From Pachyseris speciosa (taxonomy: Eukaryota > Cnidaria > Anthozoa > Scleractinia > Pachyseridae): a stretch of DNA of 64,000 nucleotides. The position numbers were made by a program, and so were the translations under genes. The stretch is from the NCBI GenBank assembly GCA_016490735.1, contig JAEMWC010000269.1:137501-201500 (forward strand). Direction: 5' to 3'. The notes below the pieces were generated by a model. The model did no database searches. It saw only the letters and a program-made list of their open reading frames with translations, and was not told the origin of the DNA. Shown here piece after piece: positions 11,001 through 22,500 of the stretch; the first letter of the stretch is position 1; the number at the start of each line of letters is the position of its first letter.

Positions 11001-12034
11001 TATGGTCCTGTGGGAAATAGTTAAATGTTTTTGGGAGAGCCCTCACTTAGATGTTTCCCAAGATAAAATACAGAGGGAAAACAAACAAACTAGTTTTGTG
11101 AGGGACAATACATTTAGTGCTTTGTCATATACCCAGACATTCACTTCAACAATCACAGCAAAAAAACGAACAAACAAGCACACAGACAAAGATGACACTA
11201 CAACAACACAACTTCTTTATTAACAAGCCTACTGAATGAATAATTTAGAAATTATGTTTCAATCTGACGTGGGTATGCGCCTAAGAACATGCCACTTTTT
11301 AGTCATGCACTGATCACATGTTTTTGTACCAGCACAATCAACAACTGCAGAATTGCATCCTGGTCAAGATACATTTGAATTTGATTGGGTGCTCATTCAT
11401 GAGCGAGAATCGACCAATCACAGTGTGTGTACAATAAACTTTGTAGGTTTCAATGGATGATAAAATACAATCAAATGCAAGTGAGTACTAAAATATCGGC
11501 TCAAGATCGGTGTAAGAACCTGAGAAACTCATAAATAGCAGAAAACAAAGACAAAACATTTCAAACAACAGTGCACATTAAAACAATAGCTCATAAAACA
11601 AAGAACACCTCATCATGTTTTTACACTGAGGTAGAACACTGGTAGGTTTATACTTAATATAAAATTTAATATTAGTAACCTGCCTTCAACTCTCCAAGCA
11701 CACCATGAAAGCTGCCAGCTATTGACTTGTCCAGAAGCTCTGCCAACCCGTGAAAATAATGTCGGTCATTCGTGTTCACAAGAATATCATCTTCAACAAT
11801 TCTTCTTATCAGGGCTTTTCTTGTCATCGGGACAAATTTTCGTGGAACAAAGTACTCCTTTTTGCCAGGCCCTCCCTGCTGAAGAACCGTTCTCTTTTCT
11901 CCAGTGTCTGTCTTTGAGTCAAACAGAGTTGGAAGTTTGAAGAAAGAGGAGGAAGATGCCCATCGCAGGGTTCCTGGATTATTGCAAGTCCAGTTTGGGA
12001 GGCAAGAAATGGTTTTCCTGCCAAACGATAACAT
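1669..12034 (-). CDS. TMEM143: TMEM143-like mitochondrial membrane protein (DUF3754 family), complete, 4 exons
   Basis: Coding exons on the minus strand are 12034-11684, 10824-10029, 9361-9203 and 1874-1669, giving 503 residues (human TMEM143 is about 459). The N-terminus (MLSFGRKTISC, then Arg/Ser-rich) looks like a mitochondrial presequence. Residues about 119-260 carry family blocks including LYDPLNPDKETL and LMLKSFKDIRCANLEHLLP. Two hydrophobic segments lie at about 277-298 and 305-321. They are followed by a conserved SNNR/LLTLLADRAEDE-type block and, in exon 3, IENWM. Exons 2-3 and 3-4 join in phase 1 (donors CAG/GTAC and AAG/GTAT). Exon 1 to 2 only keeps frame with a GC donor (AAG/GCAGGT). 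The final exon is acidic and predicted coiled, and is separated by a 7.3-kb repeat-filled intron. Human TMEM143 is reported as mitochondrial; the molecular function is unknown. Confidence 0.9.
1954..2013. repeat. (AAT)n microsatellite
   Basis: An imperfect then perfect AAT run of about 60 bp. The sequence that follows, to about 2420, is AT-rich and contains a repeated motif ATGACTTATTACTGTCATAA at about 2320-2370. It may be the tail of an old LINE on the minus strand, but I cannot prove that. Confidence 0.7.
3139..4160 (+). mobile_element. TTAA-flanked element, copy A (about 1.02 kb)
   Basis: It is bounded by TTAA at 3139-3142 and 4157-4160. Termini are TTAACCCATTGACTACCGG and, reverse-complemented, TTAACCCATTGGCACCTGTG. 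Duplication of TTAA and a terminal CCC are characteristic of piggyBac-type transposons, so it is probably a non-autonomous relative. An internal reading frame of about 60 codons (about 3549-3730: [15 protein letters not shown], then TEDD and GRSGCRLSL) stays open in all four copies in the window but has no in-frame ATG here. Confidence 0.7.
4661..5632 (+). mobile_element. TTAA-flanked element, copy B (left end deleted)
   Basis: It has the same orientation as copy A and is near-identical over most of its length. About 55-60 bp just inside the left end are missing: CCCATTGA is joined directly to the segment that starts GCAATTC. The right TTAA is at 5629-5632. The sequence immediately upstream (about 4606-4660, containing AGGACCAGTCACGTGACC) recurs outside copy D at 63939-64000. 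Both copies therefore sit in the same larger host repeat. Confidence 0.7.
5931..6202 (-). mobile_element. tRNA-derived SINE, near full length
   Basis: Read on the minus strand, the head begins GGGGAGCACAGTTGGCGCAG. It carries an A-box-like TGGCGCAGTGGT (6179-6190) and a B-box GGTTCGATTCC (6137-6147), the internal promoter layout of RNA polymerase III genes. The body ends in AATAAAGTG near 5931. It is not a functional tRNA gene: no cloverleaf can be completed. The tail recurs at 47040-47140 and a related head at 56349-56440. Confidence 0.75.
6440..8234. mobile_element. 1.8-kb foldback DNA element with about 200-bp inverted termini
   Basis: The ends AATTGAAGGGCTCAGTGGAA and its reverse complement enclose inverted arms at about 6440-6645 and 8025-8234. 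The arms share GGACCAAAATACG and CTGACGTCCTCCAAATGAGC. The middle contains no recognisable transposase; the best open frames (6807-7151 on -, 7343-7567 on +) match nothing I know. A degenerate repeat of about 35-40 bp with GTGCTGTTTTAAGTCAACC-type units lies at about 7685-8000. A 220-bp MITE at 42355-42574 has the same terminal TTGAAGGGCT. Confidence 0.65.
8556..8577. repeat. Poly-G tract
   Basis: Twenty-two consecutive G residues in a TMEM143 intron. Confidence 0.9.
8652..8828. mobile_element. Mariner-type MITE, about 177 bp
   Basis: The left end ACAGTGGAACCTTGATTTAA and the right end, reverse-complemented (TACAGTGGAACGTTGATTTA), are inverted repeats. Inner inverted motifs include CTTCGTTATAT / ACGAAG. 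There is no coding capacity. The CAGT-GAACC start is shared with MITEs at 35402, 54783 and with the pogo-like element at 2813. Confidence 0.65.
8845..8990 (+). repeat. Probable LINE 3' tail
   Basis: A CCACCC...GGGTGG hairpin around 8899-8935 is followed by TAATAAAGTTGTTGTTA near 8964. An AATAAAGTTGTTGTT-type tail with a terminal hairpin is a common 3' end of CR1/L2-like retrotransposons. No open reading frame remains upstream, so this is a short 5'-truncated copy at best. Confidence 0.4.
9030..9141. repeat. Near-perfect palindrome made of two SINE tails head to head
   Basis: The arms of about 55 bp read TTAAATATGTGACT...GCAGTTATGAACACTACTTA on one side and the complement on the other, meeting at about 9085. 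The arm sequence (CTACTTAAGTAGTGTTCATA-type) is also the tail of the tRNA-like SINE at 46839-46980. Confidence 0.75.
9389..9579. mobile_element. Small hairpin MITE with a partial tandem copy
   Basis: The core copy is 9470-9579, with ends GTTGTAGTTCAGC and GTTGTGGTTCAATTTTATCC (reverse complement of the right end). A partial duplicate of its left half precedes it (9389-9469). It belongs to the same family as 42021-42146, and a fragment lies at about 29730-29755. It sits just 5' of TMEM143 exon 3 and ends before the splice site. Confidence 0.6.
11684..12034 (-). CDS. TMEM143: TMEM143 exon 1 (mitochondrial presequence)
   Basis: The ATG is at 12034-12032, then 117 codons to Lys at 11686-11684, where the inferred GC splice donor follows. 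The first about 30 residues are basic and hydroxylated, with almost no acidic residues, as in mitochondrial import signals. The alternative GT donor four bases downstream (CAG/GTTACT) would put exon 2 out of frame. Confidence 0.8.
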
Positions 12035-13521
12035 TTTTCACAGCAGACATCGACAGAAAGCTACAGAAGGAAACCAAGGACCGGGTTTACTCCGAAAGAA
12101 CTGGACGGCCATGGCCATGTATGTATCATGTAGTGTCGCGTTCAATATTCCCGCCGAAAACTTGCCTTTGGACTCCCCGGTCCAAATCCGCTAGCGAATA
12201 CGGACCCACGGGGGACGGACCCCCTTCGCGGATTTCGATCCCCCATTACAACTTACTTTACTTCTCATATCAATTGACCGTTAGCACAAAGCACAGAGAA
12301 CTGTAAAAGTTGTTTAAAGCACGCGCTGCGGCCTTTCATAAAGTAGATGCAATTCTAAAATCTTGTTTTCTTTCATTCGAGTTATTATTTTTCCAGAATA
12401 CTGGATATTTGTATAGTTTCAATGGGCGGCGCTTTAACAAAGGAGGTGCTACTATTTAAAGTAACGCTTCTTGGTTGGAAAACGCATTTGTGCTCCCTGC
12501 ATAAAAGTTTACTTGACTGCATGTCGACTTCACAGGATTTTTTTTTTCTTCGGAACTGTAAGAACTGTAGTCTAAGACTTCAAGTTTTCTAAATTTAATG
12601 TAATAGAGTTTTTCAAGAATGCAAGTCTTAAAAATTCGTTGCTGTTAACTTATTTATTATCAGAAAATTACAGCAAATTACCATTTTCTCATTTGGTCAT
12701 GTAAATATAGCTTTTATAAAACTCGCTTTAATTCAGTTATAGTAGAAAGTATTGTGAGTTTTTATTAAGAAAGTTTGGTTTTCAAAATTTACAGATACAA
12801 ACTTGTGTTGTAGGTTCTTTTTTTTTACACTAAGTATTAAAGATTATTTGAAAAGAAAAAACTGCTTCAATATTTTTATTTGTTTTTTTTAATACTCCAA
12901 AAACAATTTGCAAAGCAATTTTATTACCTTACTCGATAGAACGCTTGTTTTCAGGGGGCTCCAGATCCGCGAAAAGGGGGTCCAAATCCGCTAGCGGATC
13001 TTGACCGGGGGGTCCAAATCCGCTGTGACACCGGCCTGATTAAGCATAGGAACCTCGATTTTCCTTCGGAGCTTTTTTTCTTTTTCTTTGAAAGAGAAGC
13101 TTAGAACATTAATTCATTGAATCGATGAACTGATTAAATTGATTTTCTGCCAGATGTTTTTAATAAAAACACCTGTTTAGATTGGTTTTGGATTGACGCT
13201 CAACAAGCTAGAGTGGCTTATGTCAGGAAAGTCTTTTTGGCTTCTTGCCTGAATGAAAAACGAAACAACCACAGAAACAAGACTGAAGAAGATCGTGTGA
13301 AAAACATTTGTACGTTGTAGCTGATAGTCCACCGAAAATGTCGTCCCGCCAGAAAGGAAACGATTCTGCGCTTGCTTCACTTCCGGTTTTTGGAACAATA
13401 CTATTTGAGCATGCGTAGGAGATCATACTCGCGCGCTCTGAAAATAACGCAGTGGAAGTAGGAAGGCGTGTTTTTGTGCAGATTTTTTGGACGTTGTAGA
13501 GCGGAAAATTTGTTTCTAACG
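12035..13521. promoter_or_regulatory. Divergent intergenic region between TMEM143 (-) and the septin gene (+)
   Basis: Only about 1.5 kb separates the two start codons. GC-rich motif clusters with CCAAATCCGCTAGCG and GGACCCCCTT(C)GCGGAT flank the interval (12171-12246 and 12955-13033). Between them is AT-rich DNA without open frames. The motif clusters look like the ends of an inserted element rather than core promoter. The 300 bp before the septin ATG contain CpGs and no TATA box at a convincing place. Confidence 0.5.
12171..13033. mobile_element. Possible insertion flanked by GGACCCCC/CCAAATCCGCTAGCG motifs
   Basis: The left cluster has TCCAAATCCGCTAGCG followed by GGACGGACCCCCTTCGCGGA. 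The right cluster has the same TCCAAATCCGCTAGCG in direct orientation plus the inverted CGCGAAAAGGGGGTCC. Mixed direct and inverted copies at both ends suggest complex subterminal repeats of a DNA element. I could not define a target duplication. Confidence 0.4.
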
Positions 13522-16500
13522 ATGGGTAGGTAATTTGCACTTATTATGCAGCGAATAGTTGCATATTTTTGGCGTAGTGGGTGTTCAGTCCGTTATTTTT
13601 GGCTGTGGACTTTCGGTGGTTCGTGTTTGGTTTGACTGAGTTGGAGTACCGCACCGTAACACCAAATGAGTGGTTTACACTAGTCCATCATTAATTTATA
13701 ACGTTTTGCTTCTTTATGCGCTAAGTTCAACCTTTATTTGTCTTCTCTCCTTGACGAACAAACTTTGTGTCGACGCAATGGCTTCAATCACTTCATTCAA
13801 AAAATCTTCGTTCACAAAAGCGGTGAGTTTGTTGTTGCAAGTAGATTTCGCTCTTCTACTGTAGCTGATTTGTCTCCAATTGTAAGGTTGTTGTTTTTGA
13901 GAGGTTGCTTTGTTGATTCGTTTCCATCATACAGAGCGCTAAAGGAATGGAGGGCTATGTGGGGTTTGCGAATCTTCCGAATCAAGTTTTTCGCAAAAGC
14001 GTGAAGAAAGGATTTGAATTCACTGTGATGGTCGTAGGTGAGTGGTATCCTGCACTTTGAACGGAAGTAAAGAATGTTCAACAAAACAAGGGTGGGAATA
14101 TTTCAATCCCTCCTTGAAATCTTTGTGGTTCTGAAGTAGACCAGATTAAGACGCACTGAAGAATTTAATAATTTCCTTGATACCTCTTGCAATATACAAG
14201 CTATGTTGTGAAGCATAATAGAGCAATGCGCGCTGGTCTTCGCTTACAACAAGACGTGATTTTTGATTGAATTTTAAGCATAAATGGAATGTTATTTCCC
14301 TCTGTCAACAAAAGATTTTCTGTTAATCTAGACATTTAAGAAATTTCGTGTCATTGGTTTGTGATTGAATCTACTGCTTTGTTAAAACAGCTTTAGCATT
14401 TCCGCTCATTCTTAAAAGTAAGCTTATAATATCGAAGAACGATCGACAGGTCGAGATAATCTCTGCATAACTTTAATTACATGCTCGTCTGTATGTCCGG
14501 GCTGCTCACTATTTCTGCTGTTTTCTCGCACAGCTGTAACAGTTGTAAGCCTTACAGATTTTAGAAAATGAAAGCGTGACGGAACATTTTCACACTGATT
14601 CAATTCATCTCCACGTGGTTGATAATTTCGTACGTAATGAGTAGTAGTTTTACAATTCCGTCTTCCGGCGTCTTGGTTAACCTCAGGTCATTACAAGAGG
14701 AATCGAGATGTGACAGTGGTTGAAATTACAATTCTGGCATGACAATCGGTGTTGAAATAAATTTTTTAACAGGGTGGAGCGTTCTTTCATTTTCAAGGGC
14801 TCATCAAGATGCGTCTTGCGATTGAATAGCAGATAATTTGTCTGCCTAATTATTTGAAAACTTTAAGCCCCGGCTACACGTTCAAACATTGGCCGTTTTC
14901 ACACTAGAGACGAACAAATCGTCTGGACGGACAAATCGTCTGGCTATTGTTCATCTGATGTGAATTTAGGTTGTACTTTAGTCGACTTGTTTGTCTGGAT
15001 GGACAAATCGTCTTCTTAAAATCGTCTTCACAGACGGACAAACAGACGAACAAATTCAGACGGTTTGTTCGTCTTAATTTTTGTTCGTCCCGTTTTCACA
15101 CTAAGACGACTTGTCCATCTGAGACGATTTGTCTGTCCAGACAATTCGTTCGACCATTGTTATAAAACATTTGTTGGATGAACAATGTTAGAACGTGTAG
15201 CATGCATGTTTGATGACGTTTGTTCAACATTTTTTGTTGGAAGAATGTTTTGAGTTCAATCAAACATTTTCTCCAACATACAACAAGTGTTGAAGGATGT
15301 AGCCGCCCTTTCAACAATATTGTATTGCAAAGACCAATCAGAGTTAAAGACCCAGTCTCCAATCTGAAAGCCTAATGGCGGAGGTGGAAATTGTTGAAAC
15401 CAGAACCCCGAATCAACGTGTTTCCAACAATGTTATATGCGTATCCAACATTGTTAGAAGCGTTCTTACAACAATGTTGGACGTGTTCTTCTAACAATGT
15501 TACAACGTGTAGCCGGGGCTTTACGTCCATGCAGTGATACGCATTAACTTCAGTTGACAACTTAGGTCCACTGACGTTTTCCATTAATGTCCTTGAATTG
15601 CGTGAGTTGGAAAGTTCTTTTTGTGTGAATGGCATTTAAAGTTTTATTCCAAAGATCTGCATGTAAGTTTATTTACAATCTTGTAGAGAACTGTCAAACT
15701 CTCAGATTTACATACATTTATAATAATAAAATTGGTCACATCTTAGAAATAAAGCCAAATATTAAAAGGCCCCTTTGAAGTTCTTCAGCTGCTTGGAAAT
15801 TGAATACATGCATCACAGTACAGGTGCAAATTACCCACAGACAATGCTCAATGGAGTGTTTTGTAATTGATACTGAAAGATTTGTGAATAAGTTTTGAAA
15901 GGCCACCAAAGTTGTGAAACATTTGAACTCCAACTTCAAGATATCCCCATTGCCTGTCAAAATATTTGCCTTTGTGGAGTGTCTCATTTTCTGCATTTTC
16001 TCCAAAAAGCACTTAATAAGAGCTTTTTGTTCTGTGGTGTCAATAGACCACAACAGACATTTACAACCATTTAGCATTTTGCTTGGAGTCACTTAAATTT
16101 TCTTTTGACAGACATTTGACATGCTTGTACTGGTACGAAGAGTATGAAATCTTCCACTCTGCTACAGTATGTTTCTTTGTTTTGAAAAAATAATATTCAG
16201 GTTTTTTGATTCGTGTGGAGTCTTTAGTTTATCAGCAGGCACACCTTCTATTGTTTGAACTTTTAATTTCTTGGAGACTTCCGTCTTTTGTCTGTCAGTT
16301 TATTGTGATCCATCATTCGATTTTTTCCTCATTAAAGTTTGCACAACAAGCTACAGTTATTGTTCAACCAATGAGATGCCTCTACTTTGTACACCAGTGT
16401 GTTTAAAATTGTCACCTCACTATATGTTCAAACAACTTACATGTATGTTTCATTGTTCAAATCTTCAGCAAATGAGAATTTTGTTTCAGACACCTCTACT

Positions 16501-19500
16501 TGTCTTAAACAATAATATATTTATTTTATTTGTGTTGTACAAGTTTGTACAGATACAATTGTGTTAATACAAGCATGGAAGTAATGAGTATAATAAAATA
16601 ACTTGGAGTTGGAATCTTTTACATGAAGTTCTTCATTAAATTCTTCCATGTATTTTGTTAAATTTATGTGGCACATGGAAGAAGCTCTGTATAAGATATG
16701 GTAATAATTACTTAGTCTATTTGTTTTAATATTGATGTTCAGTAAAATTATTATATTGTGGTGGCAAATTTTTGCTGGTTCTATGGGATATTGGATGCAA
16801 GTCTGATATGTAATGAAATAATTAGGATTTAGACTTCCATTGCTATTTATTGAAAAATTGCTTTTGAGGAACATTACCAAAATTTTCAAATTTTAATTGA
16901 CTAGTTTTCAAGTGAAGTTGTGACTGCCTCTTATGAAAAATGTATACATAAAAATTTTATGTATTTAGTAATGTGGATGTAAACAAAGAACCTCAGTACC
17001 TAACCATAATTCTGTAATATGGTAAAATGTTTTAATTTTCAGTTTGTAATAATTATACATAATGTAGATGACAAGGTAGATGCAGTCGCCTGCTTTGATT
17101 CAATTGCAGATTGTGTTAATGTTTGGTATAATGTCTTCATTCTGTTTCTTGGTTTGGGAATTTTTTTAGGGTTTTTATAAAATTTCTCTTTTATAACATA
17201 ATGACATACATGTATATTGCTTGCATACTATCTAGTCAGTTCCATCATGGGGGTTCCTATGTCTACTCTCATTGTTAATTCAGTCAACTGTCCTTATGGC
17301 AACTTTTCCATTCTGTGATTAGAAGCTTTCATTATACTGTCATTTTCTTGTATGAAAACCATGTTAATCCAGCCATCTTCCCATTGGCAGCATCAGCCAT
17401 TAATGAGTTTCACATATACAGCTGTAGCCAGAGGTGCTTGAGTTTTCTGTGAATGATTCAGACATTTGTCTGAGAACAAGTTTGATTGCAATATATTTAT
17501 AAAAGTTGATGAAGCAAAACACCCCTTATGCAAAATAATTACTATCCAGGAGCTCAATGACGCAGTTGAGACAGCAAGGCACCATAGCCCTGTACACCAA
17601 GATAACAACAGCATGTTATCTATGGATACATCATATTATGCACAGGGCGAGATGAAATTGAAAAAAACAGCTTGCCTGAAGGCAAGCTGTTGCTGAGAAT
17701 TACTAGCCCAGGGCCTTGAGGAGCTAGCCCAAATTTATTTTTTCTATATAAATACTGTTAAAATATGATAAAGTTTAAGGTGGGACTTAACCTGAACACC
17801 ATTTTTGTGTCCCTTAACATGGATTCGACATTAATGTCTTGTTCGCTTTCGATCATTTTTTCTAGGTGAAAGTGGTTTAGGAAAATCGACACTTCTCAAC
17901 TCCCTGTTTCTTACCGATATCTACACCCCAGCTGGTTATCCTAGTGTGGAAGAACGACTGAAGAAGACAGTTGCTGTGAGTGCAATAAATGTCCCCATAG
18001 AGATCAAATTTTTGTTTGTTTGTTTGTTTTGTGATTCGTTTAACTTTTCCATCCCTAAAAGATGTCTACACATGTAGATAAAGACATAGTAAAACTATCA
18101 AAGATGGGCTTGGGACAAAGAAAATCTAAATCCCTGGCAGGGATTGACCACCATACACAGTAGCTTAGTGGTTAGCATCTACTTTACTAGGCTCACACAC
18201 TTTGTGATACATGAGCACACTTACAGAACTGCAAAAGACTTGTTTTTCACCACACAGGAATGCTAGATAGTGTTTTACTGTCGTAATCTTCATGTTATTG
18301 AATCCAAGTGTTTCTGTTCCAAAATTTAGGTGAAGCCTTCAACTATTGAAATGAAAGAGGGAGGAGTTAGATTGCGACTGACTGTTGTAGATACTCCTGG
18401 GTTTGGAGATGCTGTAGATAACACTGACTGGTAAATAGAACTTCTTCTTTACAATCTTAGGCATACAGTATGTGTTTAGCTCTTATTGCTTATACAGTGT
18501 ATCTCAGTCTGCTTCTTATACAGGTCTGTAGGCTTTTAGTGCTGCTTATGCACTCTGTGACTTCAGAATACATGTATATAATCAACATTATCAAACAGAC
18601 TATTTTTTTGGTCTCTGCTAATGTAATTAAATTATGATGATTCTTGTTTTGTCATTGACCTGTGTATTGGAATAATTTCAACTGCATCACCAAGTGAGAC
18701 ATGGTCTTATTGAGGTCTAAGTAACAGAATGAAATGAGCAAATGGTGCTGCTCAAACTGGATTTACTGTTAACTACTGGAAAACTAAACTGAAATAATTT
18801 AAACTTCATTTTTTTTTTCAGCTGGAAACCTATTGTAGAGTACATTGACAGTAAATTTGAAGAATATTTAAATGCTGAGTCGAAAGTATACAGAACACCA
18901 TTTCCAGATGATAGAGTTCATTGTTGCTTGTATTTCATTGCTCCAACAGGGCACTGGTGAGTGACACAATCCATTGTTCTGTGTACATGTGCTCTATTGG
19001 CTTACATTCTTAAAAAATTACATTTAGCTGTAAACCATGTTTAATTATTATCATGGTTGATGTTCACTTTCCTTATTTTTAATCCCATGTATATATTTTA
19101 TGATGTACATGTATTTTTCCTTTTTACAGTTTAAAACCTTTGGATATAGAATTTATGAAAAGACTTCACAACAAGGTATTGTAATTAAAAAAAACACTTA
19201 GTAACTGTTTTAGTATTGTGATAAAATCACAGACAAATACATGAAATATCTCACTTTATTATCCAACTCTGTTAGTTATTGTACAGAAAACGTGCGAGAC
19301 TAATACAAATATTCTGCGATATTGTACATTTGGGTATTTGAACTGTAGTAAAGCACATGCGTCACACAAAACATCGCACTTTCCTGTAAAAAGTTTTTTT
19401 TTCTATAAATTCTTAGTTTGCAATACAAGTTGGATAATAAATCTCTTATTAGATATGAATGTTAGATTTCAGGAGGGATGTACAACCTGATCAAGAAATA

Positions 19501-22500
19501 ACAAATTTGTGTACTAGTTGAAGTTATTAGTAATAGAGCTTAAGCAATGATGATGGCAATGACAACAACAACGTTGTTTCAAAATATTACTATTATAGAT
19601 ATTACTATTATTATTTCAAAATATTATTTTAACTCGTTCATGATTATTTCAATTTGTCTAACTCTTGAAATGTTGGTGAACTATCCTGGAGCAAAATTAA
19701 AAAAATGGCATTGAAGTTGGGAAAAAGCAACATCACCATCATACACCCACATTCTCCAGAAAAACGTAAATGTTGGTGATCATTTCATGTTGTTGTTTTA
19801 CTCTGGACGGCAAAGTGTATGAAAATGTAAAACCCACGTGCAGAGCAATTATTTTCCTAATCAAGGCTATTGTTTTGTGGCGTTCTTGTCATTGCTTAAG
19901 CTACATTTGTATCTATTAAAAAGGCTGCTACATGGTATTTCCATATGTTCTAATATTTCCAGTATTGATAAAAATTACAGTACCGGCCAGAGGGATAGCA
20001 GCATGTCTACGCATGTAAAATGCGTGTAATGCGCATGTAATGTGAGTGGACACTGAGTGTGTACTGCATGGGCACTACTTGGACACTGTGTGTAATGTTT
20101 GTTAAAAAATTGCATGTAAAAATTGCTTTGCATGTACTCATGGCATACGAGTGATCTTTTGTTATGTATACACAAATATTTGGATGTGGTCTGCTGTCAA
20201 AACGTCACAGACGTACAGTGTAGCATGCAACACTGAAGTGGCTGTACATCTTCTTTGACAGAGTTCTAACAGGTTCTAAACACGCGGCAACCGATGTGCT
20301 ACAGAACTGAAATCAAAACAACTCGTAATAAATTAGGGAACTTCCATGTTAATTAGTAAAACTCTCAATTATTCGATGGACCTTAAGGAATGAAAGAAAG
20401 AATCTCACTCTTGTCAATGGTAACCTAAAATTTTGCGCTACTATTTCAGGAAAACTGCTGTGAGAGTCCGTTTCATTTGATTTAACTTCACTGAAACGCA
20501 ATATACTGTTGACAAAAGACAATCGCCGCTGCTTAATTCTGTCTGTTTCAATTATGTCCATGTTTTTTTTTTTTTTTTTTTTTTATCAAAGTTGAATTTA
20601 TAGTAACCCAAACCTGTGCTGACTTCCACGCCTTTGCAAAGCAATTTGATGCGAATGAAGAGTTGATGAGATTAGTGATGACAGGCAGGGTGATGGGTAG
20701 ACTGTCTTTAAGTACTTTGGCAGATACTCTATCATGTCTTGGTGCTTTATTTGATGGTACTGTACTGTTTATGCCTGACAATCTTTTCAACATCTTGTTC
20801 TGTCACAGGGTGAAACTCGAATTTGCAACCTTCTGTGATACATGTAGTTCGAGCGAAATTTTGCAACCTTCCGCGATAGTGTGAGCAAAATTTCACTGCA
20901 CTCAGCGATAGTTCGAGCAAAAATTTTGCGGTACTTCACTATAGTTCAAGCAAAATGCTGTGGCATTCTGCAATTGTTCAAGCAAAAGTTTTGCAACCCT
21001 CCATGATAGTTTGAGGGAAATTTCGCAGCACTCCACGATAGTCTGAGCAAAAATTTTGCGCACTTTGCTCAACTTTGTTCACTTTGTTCAAGCAAAAAAT
21101 TCTGCCTCACTTAGTGATATTTTGAGTAAATTGTTGTTTGTATATGTTGCAGGTCAAAATAAAATTCAGGTTAAAATGATTTTAACCTAGGTCAAAATGA
21201 AATTCCTTTGTCTTCTAACCCTAATTATTTATGAATTATGAATAATTAGGGTTAAAAGACAAAGCAGTTTGATTTTGACCACGCCTTTGCAAAGCAATTT
21301 GATGCGAATGAAGAGTTGATGAGATTAGTGATGACAGGCAGGGTGATGGGTAGACTGTCTTTAAGTACTTTGGCAGATACTCTATCATGTCTTGGTGCTT
21401 TATTTGATGGTACTGTACTGTTTATGCCTGACAATCTTTTCAACATCTTGTTCTGTCACAGGGTGAAACTCGAATTTGCAACCTTCTGTGATACATGTAG
21501 TTCGAGCGAAATTTTGCAACCTTCCACGATAGTGTGAGCAAAATTTCACTGCGCTCAGCGATAGTTCGAGCAAAAATTTTGCGGTACTTCACTATAGTTC
21601 AAGCAAAATGCTGTGGCATTCTGCAATTGTTCAAGCAAAAGTTTTGCAACCCTCCATGATAGTTTGAGGGAAATTTCGCAGCACTCCACGATAGTTTGAG
21701 CAAAAATTTTGCGGCACTTTGCTCAACTTTGTTCACTTTGTTCAAGCAAAATTCTGCCTCACTTAGTGATATTTCGAGTAAATTGTTGTTTGTATATGTT
21801 GCAGGTCAAAATAAAATTCAGGTTAAAATGATTTTAACCTAGGTCAAAATGAAATTCCTTTGTCTTCTAACCCTAATTATTTATGAATTATGAATAATTA
21901 GGGTTAAAAGACAAAGCAGTTTGATTTTGACCTAGGTTAAATTCATTTTGACCTGAATTTCATTTTGACCTACAACATATATACTGACTTTTCACTTGCA
22001 GTAAATGATACATTTTATCTCGTTTCGTTTGGCATGTACATGTACTAAAACCCGAAACACCGAAATGAAACCACGGGAACCGCCAAAACCACCAGAATGA
22101 AACCAACGGAACCACCAAAACAAAGTTACCAAAACCACCAGAACAGCCAGAGTGAAACTAGGGGAAAGAAAAGCAACCTTGTGATGGCTCTTCTAGAGAC
22201 CTGTCCTTAGCTATTTAATTTCTCTCCCCTCCCTGGCGATAAAAACAACATGGTAGCTGAGTTAATCTTTTGTCTCACAATTGAGTCACAAAGATGTGGA
22301 TCGCGACATTTCTACCACTATACTGCTGGTCTTCATCAGGCGATGGTGTCGACTGGCTGCGTTGAGTATAAGAAGCACCTTGGCTGGTGGTGATTGGTGC
22401 GTTTCGATCCTCGCTTAGGCTGTCGTTGATTGGAGGATTTCGATCCTTGTCGTTCAGACTAGAAATTGTTCCCTCAGCGGTCCGCTTTGGTATTGATCGG

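Noticed and set aside
11680..11683. GT donor at 11679 for TMEM143 exon 1
   Set aside because: It gives phase 1, but the next exon must be entered in phase 0 at 10824 to read LYDPLNPD; no acceptor in reach restores frame.
16206..16889. Overlapping open frames of about 100 codons on both strands in septin intron 2
   Set aside because: Low-complexity Phe/Leu/Ile/Asn-rich translations typical of AT-rich introns; no motif.
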